64,000 bases of DNA from Undaria pinnatifida (GCA_012845835.1 JABAKD010000016.1:2288359-2352358); one strand, 5' to 3'. Positions 41,175 through 53,219 are shown, numbered from the stretch's first letter. Made by a program: numbers and translations. Notes: a model not told the origin generated them from the sequence alone.

Positions 41175-41614
41175 GACCACTACAGTACTGTATATCAGGT
41201 ACAGTATGTGGGTTTTGTAGCCTCGCACGGTAGAGGTGTGGGAGTAGGTTGTGAAGAGCCGCATCTTCGAGACATGTTCTAGATCGTGGAACCGGTGCTT
41301 CCCCGAATCTTCCATATTGTTGCATATACGGCTCATCAGGGTGGGCTAGTGTTATGGTATTCCCCTGGGAGCCTAACGAGGCGTGAGTTATGGGATACGG
41401 CTGGATGTAAAGGGTTTCATATGCCTTTGAGGGCATGTGCGTATAGGAAAAAGGGGATGATGCTTTTGCCTCGCGGAATTGAACGCTATTCAGTTCGTCC
41501 GTGGAGAGTGTGAAACTAATACAAGAGCTTATCTAGTACAAGTAAGCGACGAACGTGGAACCTGCCTATTATTAGTAGAGAAACCTGCAAAGAGTGGCCT
41601 GTGTGTCTGTAACA
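41175..41614 (+). mobile_element. TRIM-family relative: internal domain plus a different 265-bp LTR
   Basis: Read on the plus strand, 41175-41349 is the same internal domain as in the TRIM at 31900 (GAGCCGCATCTTCGAGACAT, CCCCGAATCTTCCATATTG, CATCAGGGTGGGCTAG). It is directly followed by a 265-bp LTR (41350-41614) that starts TGTTATGG and ends CTGTAACA. That LTR is largely unlike the 269-bp LTR of the other copies. The purine tract AGGGTGGGCTAG sits right at the LTR border, as in the other elements. The other LTR is missing. Confidence 0.65.
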
Positions 41615-41829
41615 GCCCCTTGATCTTGATATACTTTCCAAAAGAGGCCATCCGTTCGGGACGCAAACATGGCAAGGATTTATAAAACAAATGACAAGTA
41701 CGGTCATATAAAAAAGGGTGAAAGGTGCAGGATACTACTGTACGTAGTTCACATATCGAACAGATCATTATCTGGAAAGTCCACCTGGTAGATGCTACAT
41801 CTGTCATGGTATTATCTGTCGTGCCAAGA

Positions 41830-42990
41830 TCTTTGCAGTACAGAGTAAATCAAGGAAACTTGTGATACATGCTTTGAATCATCCGGCTCTCGCCCGGCAA
41901 CATGGTATATAGGTCATGCAGATCATATGAGCTAATCTAACAAGTTGGCCGCCAGGATCTTTGGGGCGGTCGGCTGTTCGCGTGTGCGAGCAGGAAGCAC
42001 TTCCTGGTCGGATAGAGGTACGGGCGTAGACCCAACCCACCCCCTATAGCCCTAATCCGAACACAAAACGGGCAGAAATGGGCGAGAAACGAGGCTGCGC
42101 CGCTTTAGGAAATTTATTTATTACTCCGATCTGCCGACCGCAATATAGCCCTCGGCCAATGAGACAGCGTAAAAACTACCCTCCAAGATCCGGGCGGCCA
42201 CATTGTTAGGTCTTCTGGATCATATGTACCAGGGATCTGTCTTCCCTGAAACACATAGATCATACAGATCATATACCGGTATCATTATCAGCTATATCAC
42301 ACAAATCATACAGATCATATAGATAACTAATAGAGATATCATCTGCCCGATGTGTGCACTACTTCGTTCTACGCGCGTATGGTACAACTCCTTCACACCT
42401 GGGACATATCACGATCTACATAATCTACAGCAGAATCTGCATAATGAGAATAGAGCGCAGGATCTGCATTTAACGGGTACATATCCAACTCTGGAAACAG
42501 TTACAAGATTATGCAGATCGTACGGCTCCCACCCGGTAACGTGAGCTGTTAGACCATGCAGATCTTCCCCTTAATATCTAGACCGTCAAGTGAGGATCGG
42601 TGGTCATCTGTCCGACTTGTGAACTCTTTGCATTGGAGACTGGAAGTGGTATGACCATTCGCCCCTAACCAATGTAGCAGCCAGCGTTGCTTTGTGCGGC
42701 TGATGCTATAATCGTCAAAAAAAATATTCCAAAACCTGGTATTGGACACACGTCGGATAGACCACCGATCCCTACTCGGGTGATCAAGATATTTCAGGCA
42801 AGATCTGCACGGTCTAGCCCATGTTACCCGGTGCAAGCCGTACGATCTGCACAAATTTAGCAAATAATGTCCAGGGACCTGTACTCCATATACAGATCCC
42901 ACAAAAACATGTCATAACGGCAGGTACGGAATCTGTTGCAGACAGATAAGCTAGGTCATGATCTGCCCGACATGTGAAAACATGGCGACA
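41830..42990. repeat. Cluster of GATC-rich repeats
   Basis: Motifs such as CATGCAGATCATATGA, CACATAGATCATACAGATCA, GATCTGCxxxxTTxA and CCCGACATGTGAAAACATGG recur, along with CTGxCGxCTGCCCGA-like blocks. Related pieces are at 6790-6840, 50415-50650, 56375-56545 and 60900-61090. No coding exon is supported. Confidence 0.5.
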
Positions 42991-43459
42991 CTGCTGTATC
43001 ATTTGTCTTGCCTCTCCTTGCTTTTCCTGTCTTTTCTCTTCTTTCCTTTCCTTTTTCGTTTTTCCGCTTTCTTGTCTTTTCATTCCTTTCCTTCATGTTC
43101 TTTTCCTTTCTTCATTTCTTTCTTCCAACTGACTTGCGTCTGTTGTGCCTATGCGTGTTGATAGGCACTATTAAATACGTGCAATATATACGTGGTAGTC
43201 TTTCTTGGGGGCAAGCGGTATAGTCGATTTTTCCAGGCGCGAGTAGTGAGACGTATGCACCAGTATGAACCTGGCACATCGTAGGCTGACTCCCGATTTC
43301 ACTTTTACATGTTTCTGGTGGAGGCATGAATTGCGTCAGCTGTGATATGTGCGTGTACTACCTTTGGTTTGTTTGTGTTTCTTCCCTGGGGCATTTGTCA
43401 GCTCCAGAGCGACTGGAGCCTGTCCTGTGACCACGGACTTGATTAGGCGAGTTAATGTG

Positions 43460-43545
43460 AAAACAACAACCACAACGACCACAACAACAACAACAACGGC
43501 AACAACAACGGCAACAACAACAACAACACCAACACCAACATCACG
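43460..43545. repeat. (CAA)n microsatellite
   Basis: An imperfect CAA/CGG array follows a GACTGGAGCCTGTCCTGTGA motif at about 43408. The same motif and a CAA array recur together at about 53790-54160 in the opposite order. Confidence 0.8.
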
Positions 43546-44149
43546 GTAAAAACATCGGCCACACCAACAAGTCCGGCCTGCTGGGGTAAGGGGCGCGGCC
43601 GAAGTACAACGGAAGGAGATACAAGTACGACACGCACGCACGCACGCAGCATCATGATACTTTTACTGCTGCGCATCCTTCGTACATGGTTGATAAAACC
43701 ACACACTTTTATCGCTTTTTCGGAGGTCAACGACATCGGAACGATACCCCAACCATACCTAAGCAGTCACAATTCGAAAAAAATGAACACCTGCAACAAA
43801 AATAGCGTCCGTCAGCGCAACGCACAGAAAAACGATTCCGAGAGCAGACGTAAGCAAGCAGCAGCCGTTGCAATACTCGCGGGGACATCTACACTAATCT
43901 ACACACAACGGCGCACTTATACATACACACTTATACATGTACCAGGTATGTGTTACACTAGTTATACTTCCCACTATTATTAGTAGTACCACTAGTACCA
44001 CTACCATTAGTAGTACTTTACTAGTACTACTATTAATAGTAATACTAATACTACTAGCACTACTACTACTCTGCTAATAGTGGAAAATAGTAGCACTCCT
44101 ACTAGTACTAGTGGTACTAGTACTTACAAGTAGTACTGGTCTACTACTC

Positions 44150-44158
44150 CTAGTAGTG

Positions 44159-44222
<64 letters not shown>
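44150..44222. repeat. (CTA)n microsatellite
   Basis: More than 20 nearly perfect ACT/CTA units lie within a wider CTA/GTA-rich stretch (about 43975-44270). Confidence 0.9.
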
Positions 44223-44269
44223 AGCAGTACTACAAGTACTACCACTACTACTACTATCTCCTACAACCT

Positions 44270-45267
44270 GCCACTTCTCATACACCCTCTACGACTACAA
44301 ACTCCTTATACCACCACAACGACGCCTTCCCAAGTCTCCTGGAATGAAATAATACGAGCAACACCAATACTGTTCTTAATGCTAACTTAGTCGAACGTGA
44401 AGAGAGTTCACGACGTCACATTCTAACTACGGGCGGGAAAAGTCGCTCTCCCCGCCAACGCCGTAACAAAAAACGCCGACAACATCATCAAAAACAACAC
44501 CAACACTCACCACAAAAAATATGAAAAAATACGAACTTCGAACATGAAAACAAAACACCGACATCACCAAAAACAGCACACCAACATCGACATTAACACT
44601 ATAGAAGCACAAACAATAGAAAACAAGAGCCAAACGCAACAGCAACAGCCAACAACATCGCCCAAAACCATAGCCAAGGGCAGCAACAGCCAACAAGATC
44701 ACCAACAACAAAAAACGCGCACAAACGCGAAGAACTACATCAATAATAGCACCAACACGAAAAACACCAGAAAAACAAACACAAAAGCAACAAGAACAAC
44801 ACCAACACCAACCGCACTACAGACAACACCGCCACCAACTCATACAACCAGAACATCAATAACAGTAGCCAGAAGCAAGAACAAAAACAACAGCAACAAC
44901 GTCAACAGTCATCAGAAAAAAAAAAACTGTTTGAGCCTGAACAGTGTCCATCCTCGCGCGGTACAGGACAGGCCACTCTCACTAGCGGTGCTACAAGGGT
45001 CAACGATACCCAGATGCAGCGCACACCCAAAAGGTATGCGCGATATCCCCTCAAAATGTTCAAAGACAGACCGACGGAAAGGCAGACCGACATACCGAGA
45101 TATTTCTGATCGATGGCGCTCCTAAACCAAGGGTGTAACCAACATCATCTGACCACGATTTTTGGAATTCAACAATACGCTGCTGGAGTATCAACGGTGA
45201 CCGCCGGCAGGGACACAACAGCTCGCGCTGTCGCTACCACGGGAACTGAACGATACATAACCTATCA
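44270..45267. other. A-rich low-complexity sequence; no gene supported
   Basis: A 193-codon frame (44544-45125) codes Asn/Gln/Thr/Lys-rich sequence that follows directly from the A- and CAA-rich composition. It lacks any domain and is not called. Confidence 0.4.
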
Positions 45268-45392
45268 TGACCTATCACAGCGCTGGATTGCGAATACAAC
45301 TGAGTTAGGTTGACACGACGTTTGTGAAAATACGTGCAAGTGTGGCGAGCTTAAGCTTGATTTTCCCCCATCCGCCGGAGGGAAACGACAGC
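45268..45392 (-). repeat. Dispersed repeat with TCCGGCGGATGG, copy 3 (inverted)
   Basis: This is the inverse of 39830-39975: CAGCGCTGGATTGCGAATAC, GTGAAAATACGTGCAAGTGT and CCCCCATCCGCCGGAGG. It borders the long CAA array. Confidence 0.7.
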
Positions 45393-45394
45393 AA

Positions 45395-45642
<248 letters not shown>

Positions 45643-46109
45643 TAGCAAGATGATGTAGCTTTCGCTACGAACTTGCGCAGGCACATATTTGTAACGGCCG
45701 CCAACTGTGTGCGTTCATGGGAAGCAGGAACAGGTCCAAACACAGCCCAACCCCAACTCAACTCAACCCAATCCAACAAAATTGCTCTTGAGGCCGCACT
45801 TCATCACCAATTACTGTAATAATAACTGATTTGATTCCCGTCGTGCGGTGGGACACGCGCGAAAAATCAGGCACACGAGATTGAAAGCGAGCCCCTCTTT
45901 TGTTATGAAAAGGCTCGTATAACATCACAGATCAGCCGTCGACGCATAAGTAACAAACCGAGGGTTTATGTTTGGGTTGCCCGAAAACAAAAAGCTCATC
46001 ACATCTATGTACAGTTCGGTTGGTACAGTTAGGGGTTCCTCGATAAGGCGGTCTGAGTACGGTGGTATCCCGATACAAGGCGGTCAAAATCGCTTGGCGC
46101 GACTGGGGC

Positions 46110-46739
46110 ATTGCACTCATAACACGGAATGAAGAAGGCGGCTTCCCCCAATAAAGCGGTCATGGTCATGCTGTTCTGGCACACCACCTCCCCATGGGGA
46201 ACCCTATTGAACTACTGTAATGGGTTTGTGGCGCCGTCGGAAATTAGAAACTCGCTTCGCTCGTAATTGCTAGGCCGTGGGGCTGTTCACCGGGTTGCAG
46301 TTTAACTGGTATTATTTTCTCCAAGTCGGTGTTAGGGTGAGAGAGGTATAGATAGCTCCTCAAGCGACCACCCTCATCAAAAACAAGGCGCTACTGTAGC
46401 CTTATCGCAGCTTTTGTCGAACGACAGACAGCTCGGACAGACAAGAAACCCAACAGATCCGATAGGTAGATAGCTCGCGCGGCTCGTACAAAGAGGGCCC
46501 ACAGCTCAGACAGACTTACGTATAACACGCAGGTAGGCACCACCTACAAGACAAGAAAAGACAAAAGGCCGACCAACAGACAGGCCGTCAGCTCAACCAG
46601 CTCAGACATGGAGACAGCTCTCCGATAGCTCAATCAGACAGACAGTCAGGAAGTAAACCAGCCAGCAACCTCCGACATAGCACGGACGCTACTACGCTCA
46701 ACCCCTCACCCACCCTGCTCCTGCTGCGACATAAAACCT
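46110..46739. other. No recognised feature
   Basis: This stretch is downstream of the last readable exon of the GTPase gene (minus strand). I looked for a C-terminal Rho exon (FDEAI-like, CAAX end) and did not find one. Confidence 0.4.
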
Positions 46740-47559
46740 CTCCAATGCCCGCCTATTGTTCCATTACAGCCTGTGCTGGGTGAGCGCACTGGATTGTACG
46801 TAGTGGTACGCGCTAGGAGTTCCGTTGCCAGCCCCTGATAGAACACGAACGCCAACCCAATTTGCCACCCCACCTCCCTGCCCCCCTCCGCCTGTGTACG
46901 GCAGCAACCCCCGCCCAATGCCCCCTCGGTAGCGGTAAACGTCTAGATCCGTCACCAGTCTTACACCCCCCCCCCGCCCCCCCCCGCCTGTGTACAGTAT
47001 CACCCCCCCCCAATGCCCATCAGTTTTGACCCGTGCTGGGTAAGCACAACTCCCCCAACCCCTTTGCCTGCGTACGGTGGCAAAGCCCCCCAAAGCCCAC
47101 CTGTTTTCACTCGTCCCGGGCGGGTGCGCTGCACTCTAGGCAGCGGCATGCATCTAGCTCCGTCATCTGCCCCCACAGGCCAACCTCTCCCCTCCCACCT
47201 GCCTCCGTCTGTGTACGGTACCACCCCCCTCAACGCCCACCTGCGTTGCCAGCCCCTGACAAAGCACGAGACGCCAACCCGCCAATATCCCCCCCCCCCC
47301 CCCCCCCCCCCCCCCGCGCCCCCGCATGTGCACAGTATCCCTTCCCCCCAATGCCCATCCCATCTGTTGAAACCCGTGCTGGGTGAGCACGCTGCACTCT
47401 GGGTAGAGGTGCGCGCCTAGCTCCATCGCCAGCTCCTGACAAAAACATGGACGACACGACGCCACCCCCCCCCCCGACCCCCTGCCTGTGTACACTTGCA
47501 AACCCTCCCAAAAACCCACCCCCTCCCCCTGTGTACGATATCAAACGGGGCCACCTCAC
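46740..47559 (-). repeat. Tandem degenerate copies of the 3' half of the Rho exon
   Basis: Five to six pieces resemble the last ~70 bases of the exon at 47560-47742 plus the start of its intron. The clearest (47450-47365) still reads ELAMELGAHLYPECSVLTQH and is preceded by TTTTTGTCAG, but its donor is AT and not GT. Others are at about 47200-47100 (MTELDACRCLECSA, shifted frame, GTGGGC donor kept), 47290-47250, 47045-47020, 46960-46920 and 46865-46765. Each is followed by GGGCATTGG and a CGTACACAGGxGG block, so the repeat unit spans exon end and intron start. Confidence 0.75.
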
Positions 47560-47742
47560 CTGTTTTAACCCGTGCTGGGTGAGCGCACTGCACTCTAGGT
47601 AGCGGTACGCGTCTAGCTCCGTCGCCAGCCCCTGCGCTTCGCTGAAGCTGATGGGCGTCTGCCGACGCTCCGCGAGCCGCTTGACGGCGTCCTGGTCATC
47701 CCTCAGGTCAAGCTTCGTCCCCACGAGTATAAACGGGATGCC
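47560..47742 (-). CDS. Rac/Rho-type small GTPase, exon with the G4 and G5 motifs
   Basis: The exon (61 codons, phase 0 at both ends) has acceptor TTCTTCGCAG before 47742 and donor GTGAGG at 47559. It codes GIPFILVGTKLDLRDDQDA, a Rho insert-helix-like LAERRQTPISFSEAQGLA and YRYLECSALTQHGLKQ. TKLDLR is the guanine-specificity motif (G4) of Rho proteins and ECSALTQ is G5. The TKLD form and the region between the two motifs place it in the Rac/Cdc42/Rho family and not Ras or Rab. Rho proteins are membrane-bound switches controlling actin and polarity. The C-terminal exon with the prenylation site is not found. Confidence 0.9.
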
Positions 47743-47860
47743 CTGCGAAGAACAAACACAAAGTTCATACATATCATGCACATATCTTACAGATCATAAA
47801 CACTTGACACAAAACACAAATAATAGAGAAAACAGACACAATACGATAGCCACAAGCGCT

Positions 47861-47945
47861 TAACGTTCTGGTCATCCCCCGGGTCAAGCTTCGTCCCCAC
47901 CAAAAATAAACAGCATGCTCTTCAAAAAAACAAACACAATTCAAC
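47861..47945 (-). repeat. Degenerate copy of the 5' half of the Rho exon
   Basis: CTGGTCATCCCCCGGGTCAAGC then TTCGTCCCCACCAAAAATAAAC matches the exon's start (plus-strand view) with frame-breaking changes, and is followed by the same GAACAAACACAA-like intron end. It lies in the intron directly upstream of the true exon. Confidence 0.7.
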
Positions 47946-48959
47946 AAAGACCATAAAGAACAATAAAGAACGAACAAAAAAAAAAAAAAACAGGCGCACG
48001 AAAACAAATACGCGGAAGAAAACAAAGCTCTAAAATCACGAAGAAACAAAACAACAGAATACGGAAAAAACAGAACAAACAAACGACCACACACAGATGA
48101 ACACACATGCCAGCGGGCACCATTGCTGTGCCAGGTACATACAGGTGTCTGGTGCTGCCGTTTGCATCCAACCCAAAAAGCCTCCCCACCCCCTCCCGCC
48201 AACAACCTCCCGCCACCCAGAAATACCCCCAATAGGATCCATGCTCGTTTCTGGAATCGTATCATACTACAGCAAGTAAACAGAAGGTCGTTAGCCATAA
48301 AAAGGCATACCAGGGAGGGGCGGGGGGGTCCTTGACACCTTTTTACATTACATTGGACATGCGTCACAGTAAGCTCCTCACATAAGCTGCGCTCATTACC
48401 CAAATAACTCCTCCACCGGGATATGACCTAAAACGCGAGGAAACCCCGCTTCTAGCCTCAAGACGTTTCACGGCTTTATGGCAGGGGCTTCATTCACCGT
48501 TTCATGGCGTGCAGAACACCGACCGATACGCCTATCAAAACCCCCATCAACCTTCAGCAAAGGACAAAGGCGCGCACCATTCGTCCTATGGAGCAGCAAC
48601 AACATACCTATGCATAGCAGAGCAATGCTGTCGGAGGTCGGAACAAGCCCATGTACCCCGGCGTTAGCGGCAATACTAAATAAGGAGATTTCGCGGAGGA
48701 TTTCAACTGTACCGTAAAATGGCGACAAACACCCTCGATATACCGTTCTCTGAATAACGCCTCAACTAGAACACAAACGTATTCACACACACAGGCATGT
48801 ACCGCCAACCCGGCAACTAGGAAACCCACGTCGTACCCGTCTACTTCACGGGCAAATATTCATGTTGACGGCACTCTTCAAATTTGCCGCTTTTTTGTTC
48901 ACTCTCCATCTTTACATGTTTTTTGGCTGTGGAAGCTGGGCTTTCAAGTTTGACGCCTG

Positions 48960-49927
48960 CGAGGACAGTTGAAGTTCGCGAAAGTCATACATACACGCAC
49001 GCACGATATTTTTGTAGTCTGTGCCTTGCTCCACACAACACAAAGCAAGCGCAAGCCCCGAGCTATTAATAGCAATGCCTTCGATTTACCGGCCTTCTCC
49101 TTCGAAGAGGTCCAAGTCGTGTGGTGGTGGCGCTGCAGGCGATGCAAGTGGCAGAGGTGGTGCTGGATCGGCAGGGTGTTCCCCTGTGTGGGTGGGGAGC
49201 CTAATAAGGGCGACCCGAAATGGCTCTGCATCGCAAAGGTCGTACTGGGTGCATCCTGGCGAAGACCAGGAAAAACTCCAAATCCCATTGCGGTGTCTGC
49301 GACACCCGGAGAAGTGACAACGCTGGCTTGCCAAATATTGTTGTACCATCAATAACCGTCACTGGGGCTAAGAAGGGCCACCCGGATTGGCTTTACCTCA
49401 AAAAAAGGCTGTACTGGGCGCATCCTGGCGAATGCCAGTAAATACTCCAATTTTCGGCACGGCATGTGCGATACCAGGAATAGTGAGACTTGCCAATTGT
49501 TTGACAACATCAATAACCGTCACCGCAGCAAGTCTACTCCTCCCGGTGTCGCAGACACCGTACTGAGAATTGGAATTTTTCCTGCTCTTCGCCGGGATAC
49601 GCCCCGCACAACCTTCTTTGGGGCAAAGCCACTTCGGGTTGCCCTTCGCAAGCTCACTTCCCCGCCCACAGCGACCCACTCTCCCGACCCAGCGCCACTT
49701 CCGCCACATGCACCGCCCGCAGCCAGCACCAGCACCACCTCCCGACTTGACCTCTTCCAAGGAGAAGACCAGTAAACGGAAATCATTGCTATTAATAGCT
49801 CGCAGGCTCGGAGCTTCGGCTTGCTTTTTTGTTGCATGCGGCAGGGCACTGACTACAAAAAAAAAAAGTGCGTGTGTGTATGAATTTCGCGAACTCAACT
49901 GTCGTACCAGTAGCAGGATGCATATTG
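48960..49927. repeat. Large inverted repeat within the Rho gene intron
   Basis: 48960-49350 (plus) and 49927-49465 (inverse) are diverged copies of one unit with a 110-base spacer. Shared landmarks are GAGTTCGCGAAA/GAAGTTCGCGAAA, GAGCTATTAATAGCAATG, CTTCTCCTTxGAAGAGGTC, AACCCGAAGTGGCT/GACCCGAAATGGCT and GTGTCTGCGACACC. Both copies can be read as KGxPKWL...AKxRKNSxSxxGVCDTxRS. The spacer holds a third short echo (AKKGHPDWLYLKK). It may derive from a coding element, but no intact frame remains. Confidence 0.65.
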
Positions 49928-50400
49928 GAAAAAAATCCAGCTTCTACAAAAAATGAAAATTATAAAAGGGTGAACAAAAAAACAAATTCGTAAGTTTAAC
50001 TTTCACAAAAAGAAAGAAAAATATCAAGCGTAAAGGAAAATGAAGATCTCCAAAATCGGGTTGGGAGAAACCAAATGTGAAGGGAGCAGTTGCAAAACCA
50101 AGGAACAACTGAAAATATGATGAAAGAAAAAATTAGGGGGGAAAAAATCAAAGAAATGGTCGACCGTTCCGCAAGTAATGCAAGGAGGCGGAGTCCAAGA
50201 GCGAGCTTTTGAGAGGTCAGGGATGAACCAATCGAGCCCTCTCGGAAAAAAGAAAAAACTAAGTTAAGTGCATCATTTAAGTCAAGAGACCCGTCAAATA
50301 CATCCGTCAAAGACACCCGTCAAAGACTACCTCACACGAAAAACAGCACACTAACTCCAAAGAGGCCTTGACGGGCCAAAGCTAGACCGTCAACCGGTCT
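49928..50400. other. No recognised feature
   Basis: This is an A-rich part of the Rho intron with short CGTCAAAGAC-type direct repeats at about 50285-50335. Confidence 0.4.
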
Positions 50401-50680
50401 ATTCGAAGATTTTCATACATCGGACAGATCACGATCTAGATCATCCATCAATATATCCTATACCTGCCGTTGTGGCATGTTGCGCAGGACCTTGGCATTT
50501 CCATATCCAGCCCATGAATAATGCGCCGGACCGTGCAGGTCATACGGTTCCACACCCGGGAATACGATCTAGGCCATGCAGATCGCATGAGACCAGGGAT
50601 CCATCCGTCTGCCCTAAAAAGCCCAGCTCATAATAGAACGGGGATCTCAAATCTGTCCGAGCCGTGACTTATTTGCTTAC

Positions 50681-50773
50681 CGGAGCATGGTGCCGTAGCT
50701 CGGGTATCCACTTTAGCTTGACGTTGTGGAAGCTCGTGGGGTCTACGACGCTGAAACAGACGAGGAATACGTC
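50681..50773 (-). CDS. Rac/Rho-type small GTPase, upstream exon
   Basis: The exon (31 codons, phase 0 at both ends) has acceptor GTTTCACAG before 50773 and donor GTAAGC at 50680. It codes [18 protein letters not shown] and [13 protein letters not shown], the strand and helix that follow the switch II region in Rho proteins. Joined to the exon at 47742 it gives ELRHHAPGIPFILVGTKLDL, as expected for Rac, across a 2.9 kb intron. I searched the minus strand up to 64 kb for the exons with the P-loop (GxxxxGKT), switch I (PTVFDNY) and DTAGQE and did not find them; they may lie beyond the window. Confidence 0.9.
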
Positions 50774-51671
50774 CTGTGAAACACCACAACCAGCAGCCGA
50801 TCGATCCACCATCCAAGCCGAGCGGCAGCACCAACAACAAAAAACATAACAACGAAGCGGGGGGGGGGGGGAAGGGGGGAGGGGCGGGATCAGAAACCAT
50901 AGGGTGGGCGGAGGAGGAAGAGGAAGAGAAGGAAGGGATGGGCGACTACGGAGAGCAAGCAGGACCTAAGCACTGAACGAAAACAGCTTTGCTGACTTGC
51001 TGAAAGCTGGTAAGACCGAGGGGTGGTTGGGTGCGACTCGAGAGGACACGCAGGAGAAGGAGTGGGGTATCACAAGAGGGGGGACTAGAAGCAGGAATCG
51101 GAATAAGAAAAGGAGTAGGAAGCCGGGGAGGAGAACGAAAAGGAGGAGGGAAGGAGGATGGATGTCTACAAGACGAAAACTCGAACAGTCTAGCAAAACT
51201 TGTTCACACCAAAATGTCCGGAAAAGCAAGGACCGTCTGGGATAAAAAAAAAATGCACAGACGGCTATCATATTTCCGGACAGAGCAGTACAAGGCGGAG
51301 CGGTAGTACAACGCAAACGGACACAAACACAAGCGCCACACTGCTCATAATAATGCTTCTTCTACAGACACAAGCACCAGACTGCCGATGGTGATGGTTC
51401 TGTCATATATCACAACAATAGCAGCAGCGCGTTAAATAGTCAGCTTGACGCCAGACAGTGGGTAGGAAGGGCGCAAAATCTCCCCTCGACAGTTCCTACG
51501 ACACCATTTCCCCAAAAACGCAGAAGAAAAGTTGCTTCCCCCCCCTTTCGATATCACAGCAGTTTTATTTCGTAACGGGTCCAGTAACCGGTGGTCTGAT
51601 AAACAGCCACAAGGACAGGACAAGGGGGCACCGAATAATGTATCATGTGTACATTATATATTATAAAAATT

Positions 51672-51804
51672 AAAATACACTCCAGCTGTGAGATCGAAGA
51701 TTTCGTCGAAACTCATCTTTGCAAGCTGTGTGTGATACTCCGATCGCGCGCATTACGAGTTGTGTGTCCTCATTAAGGATATAGGTCGGCGACTCCCCTT
51801 ACAA
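51672..51804 (+). repeat. Dispersed repeat family R120, copy 3
   Basis: This is nearly identical to 8186-8320 through CTCCAGCTGTGAGATCGAAG, TGCAAGCTGTGTGTGATACT and GGATATAGGTCGGCGAC. Confidence 0.85.
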
Positions 51805-51814
51805 TTATATATAT

Positions 51815-51988
51815 ATACCCCCGGGGTACCCGAAGCTCAAAGCTCCATACACCATCTGTCAATAACTCATTATATTTTATATGATACATGAACATATTAT
51901 ATACCCCCGGGGTACCCGAAGCTCAAAGCTCCGTACGAGTACACCATCTGTCAATAACTGATTATACTTCGTATTTTATATGATACAT
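51815..51988. repeat. Tandem duplication, period 86 bp
   Basis: ATATACCCCCGGGGTACCCG, AGCTCAAAGCTCC, CACCATCTGTCAATAACT and TTTTATATGATACATGAAC occur twice in order. Confidence 0.85.
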
Positions 51989-52800
51989 GAACGTTTTTCA
52001 TACAAAGATTACTAAATTGCACTGCTGCTGTTTGGTGTACTTTTTCTTTTTAAATGCCCGCCAAAAAAGGGTAACAAGATTGCACTGGTGTTTGGTGTCT
52101 TAACTACTAAATACCAGCGATTACCAGCGCAAAACAAATATTACATGGCGCACCAGATACCAGGCACAATAAAACAACCAATCGTTTACAAACATACCAG
52201 GTGATTTTGTATTTTTGTACGTGCGTAAGCGTTTAGAAACATAATCTTTGTTTTTTGTACGTGAGTAAGCTCTGAGTCCGACCAAACGACTAAACCTGGT
52301 TGATCCAACCATAAACTATCACACAATCAACCTTTCGTGAGCAACGACTAATGATTCATGATTGACGACTGATATCTCATACATACGTTGGCCGCTCGGT
52401 CGCACGGCTGTTACAATTCCCTCTGGTCTAAAGATGCCAGCATAACCGCAGTTTTAGCTACCGTCGGTCACACTATTAGGATAAAACACACTAAAATCTA
52501 GCATACCACGTCCAGACGGCCATCTGTCACGTCACAGGCCTAAACTGCGGTCTCTTGGAGTGTTGCAGTCACACCCTAGGTAGAAACTACACTAAACATG
52601 ATTACTACGTCTAGATGGTCGTCCGTCGCAAGCCTGACTGCCGTCTACAGATACGGTTGCTCCGGTCGGGCCAGATCACCAACGCACGCCAGGAAAAAAA
52701 AAAAGGAACCGTGGGCGAATGGCGAAGAGCTTTGCCTCGATCTCAGCGGAACAATGACCCGGCATCGTTTAAAAAAAAAAGTGAAACTTCCAGAAAACTT
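51989..52800. other. No recognised gene
   Basis: I see short direct repeats (AACCAGxGATTACCAGCG-like, GTACGTGxGTAAGC twice at 52220-52270) and a CCGTCGGTCACACTATTAGG/CGTCTAGATGGTCGTCCGTC-like block that recurs at about 57370-57450. No gene is seen. Confidence 0.4.
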
Positions 52801-52885
52801 CACTCCAGCTGTAAGATCGAGGATTCGGTCGAAACTCATCCTTGCAAGCTGTGCATGGTACGTTTGTCGCGCGCGTGGCGGGTGT
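52801..52885 (+). repeat. Dispersed repeat family R120, copy 4 (diverged)
   Basis: CACTCCAGCTGTAAGATCGA, GGTCGAAACTCATCCTTGCA and AAGCTGTGCATGGTACG match the family core with more changes than other copies. The sequence that follows to 53105 shows no repeat that I know. Confidence 0.7.
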
Positions 52886-53219
52886 AGACAATGTCCCAAC
52901 AACTTTTCAAGTGTGCGTTCTTTAACTCGTCTCGCTCGATTATTTTCGAACGTGCTTGGCATTTATCAACAATTCCACTCCTCAGTCTTAAAAGGGCAAC
53001 CAAAAATCCGACGCCGTTTTCACTTGTTCCGTGTCCTCGTCTCGACCGATTTGTTTTCGAACGAGGGCGAATATCAACATTTTCAACCACTAACAGCTTA
53101 AACATATCTTATTACCCAAATTCCAAGTAGTTCGTATAGAAAACGTTGGAGCAAATCCCCATGCTCAAATTCGAAATAGCTTCTCCCCAAACGGTACAAG
53201 TCCCCTGGCTCTAATTCCA

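Noticed and set aside
44427-44711. GVVFDDVVGVFC on the minus strand as the missing C-terminal Rho exon
   Set aside because: The match to the VFDEAI helix is short, the frame lies in CAA-rich low-complexity sequence, and there is no CAAX end or suitable acceptor.
44544-45125. 193-codon Asn/Gln/Thr-rich frame as a gene
   Set aside because: The composition follows the A/CAA-rich DNA, with no domain or splice support.
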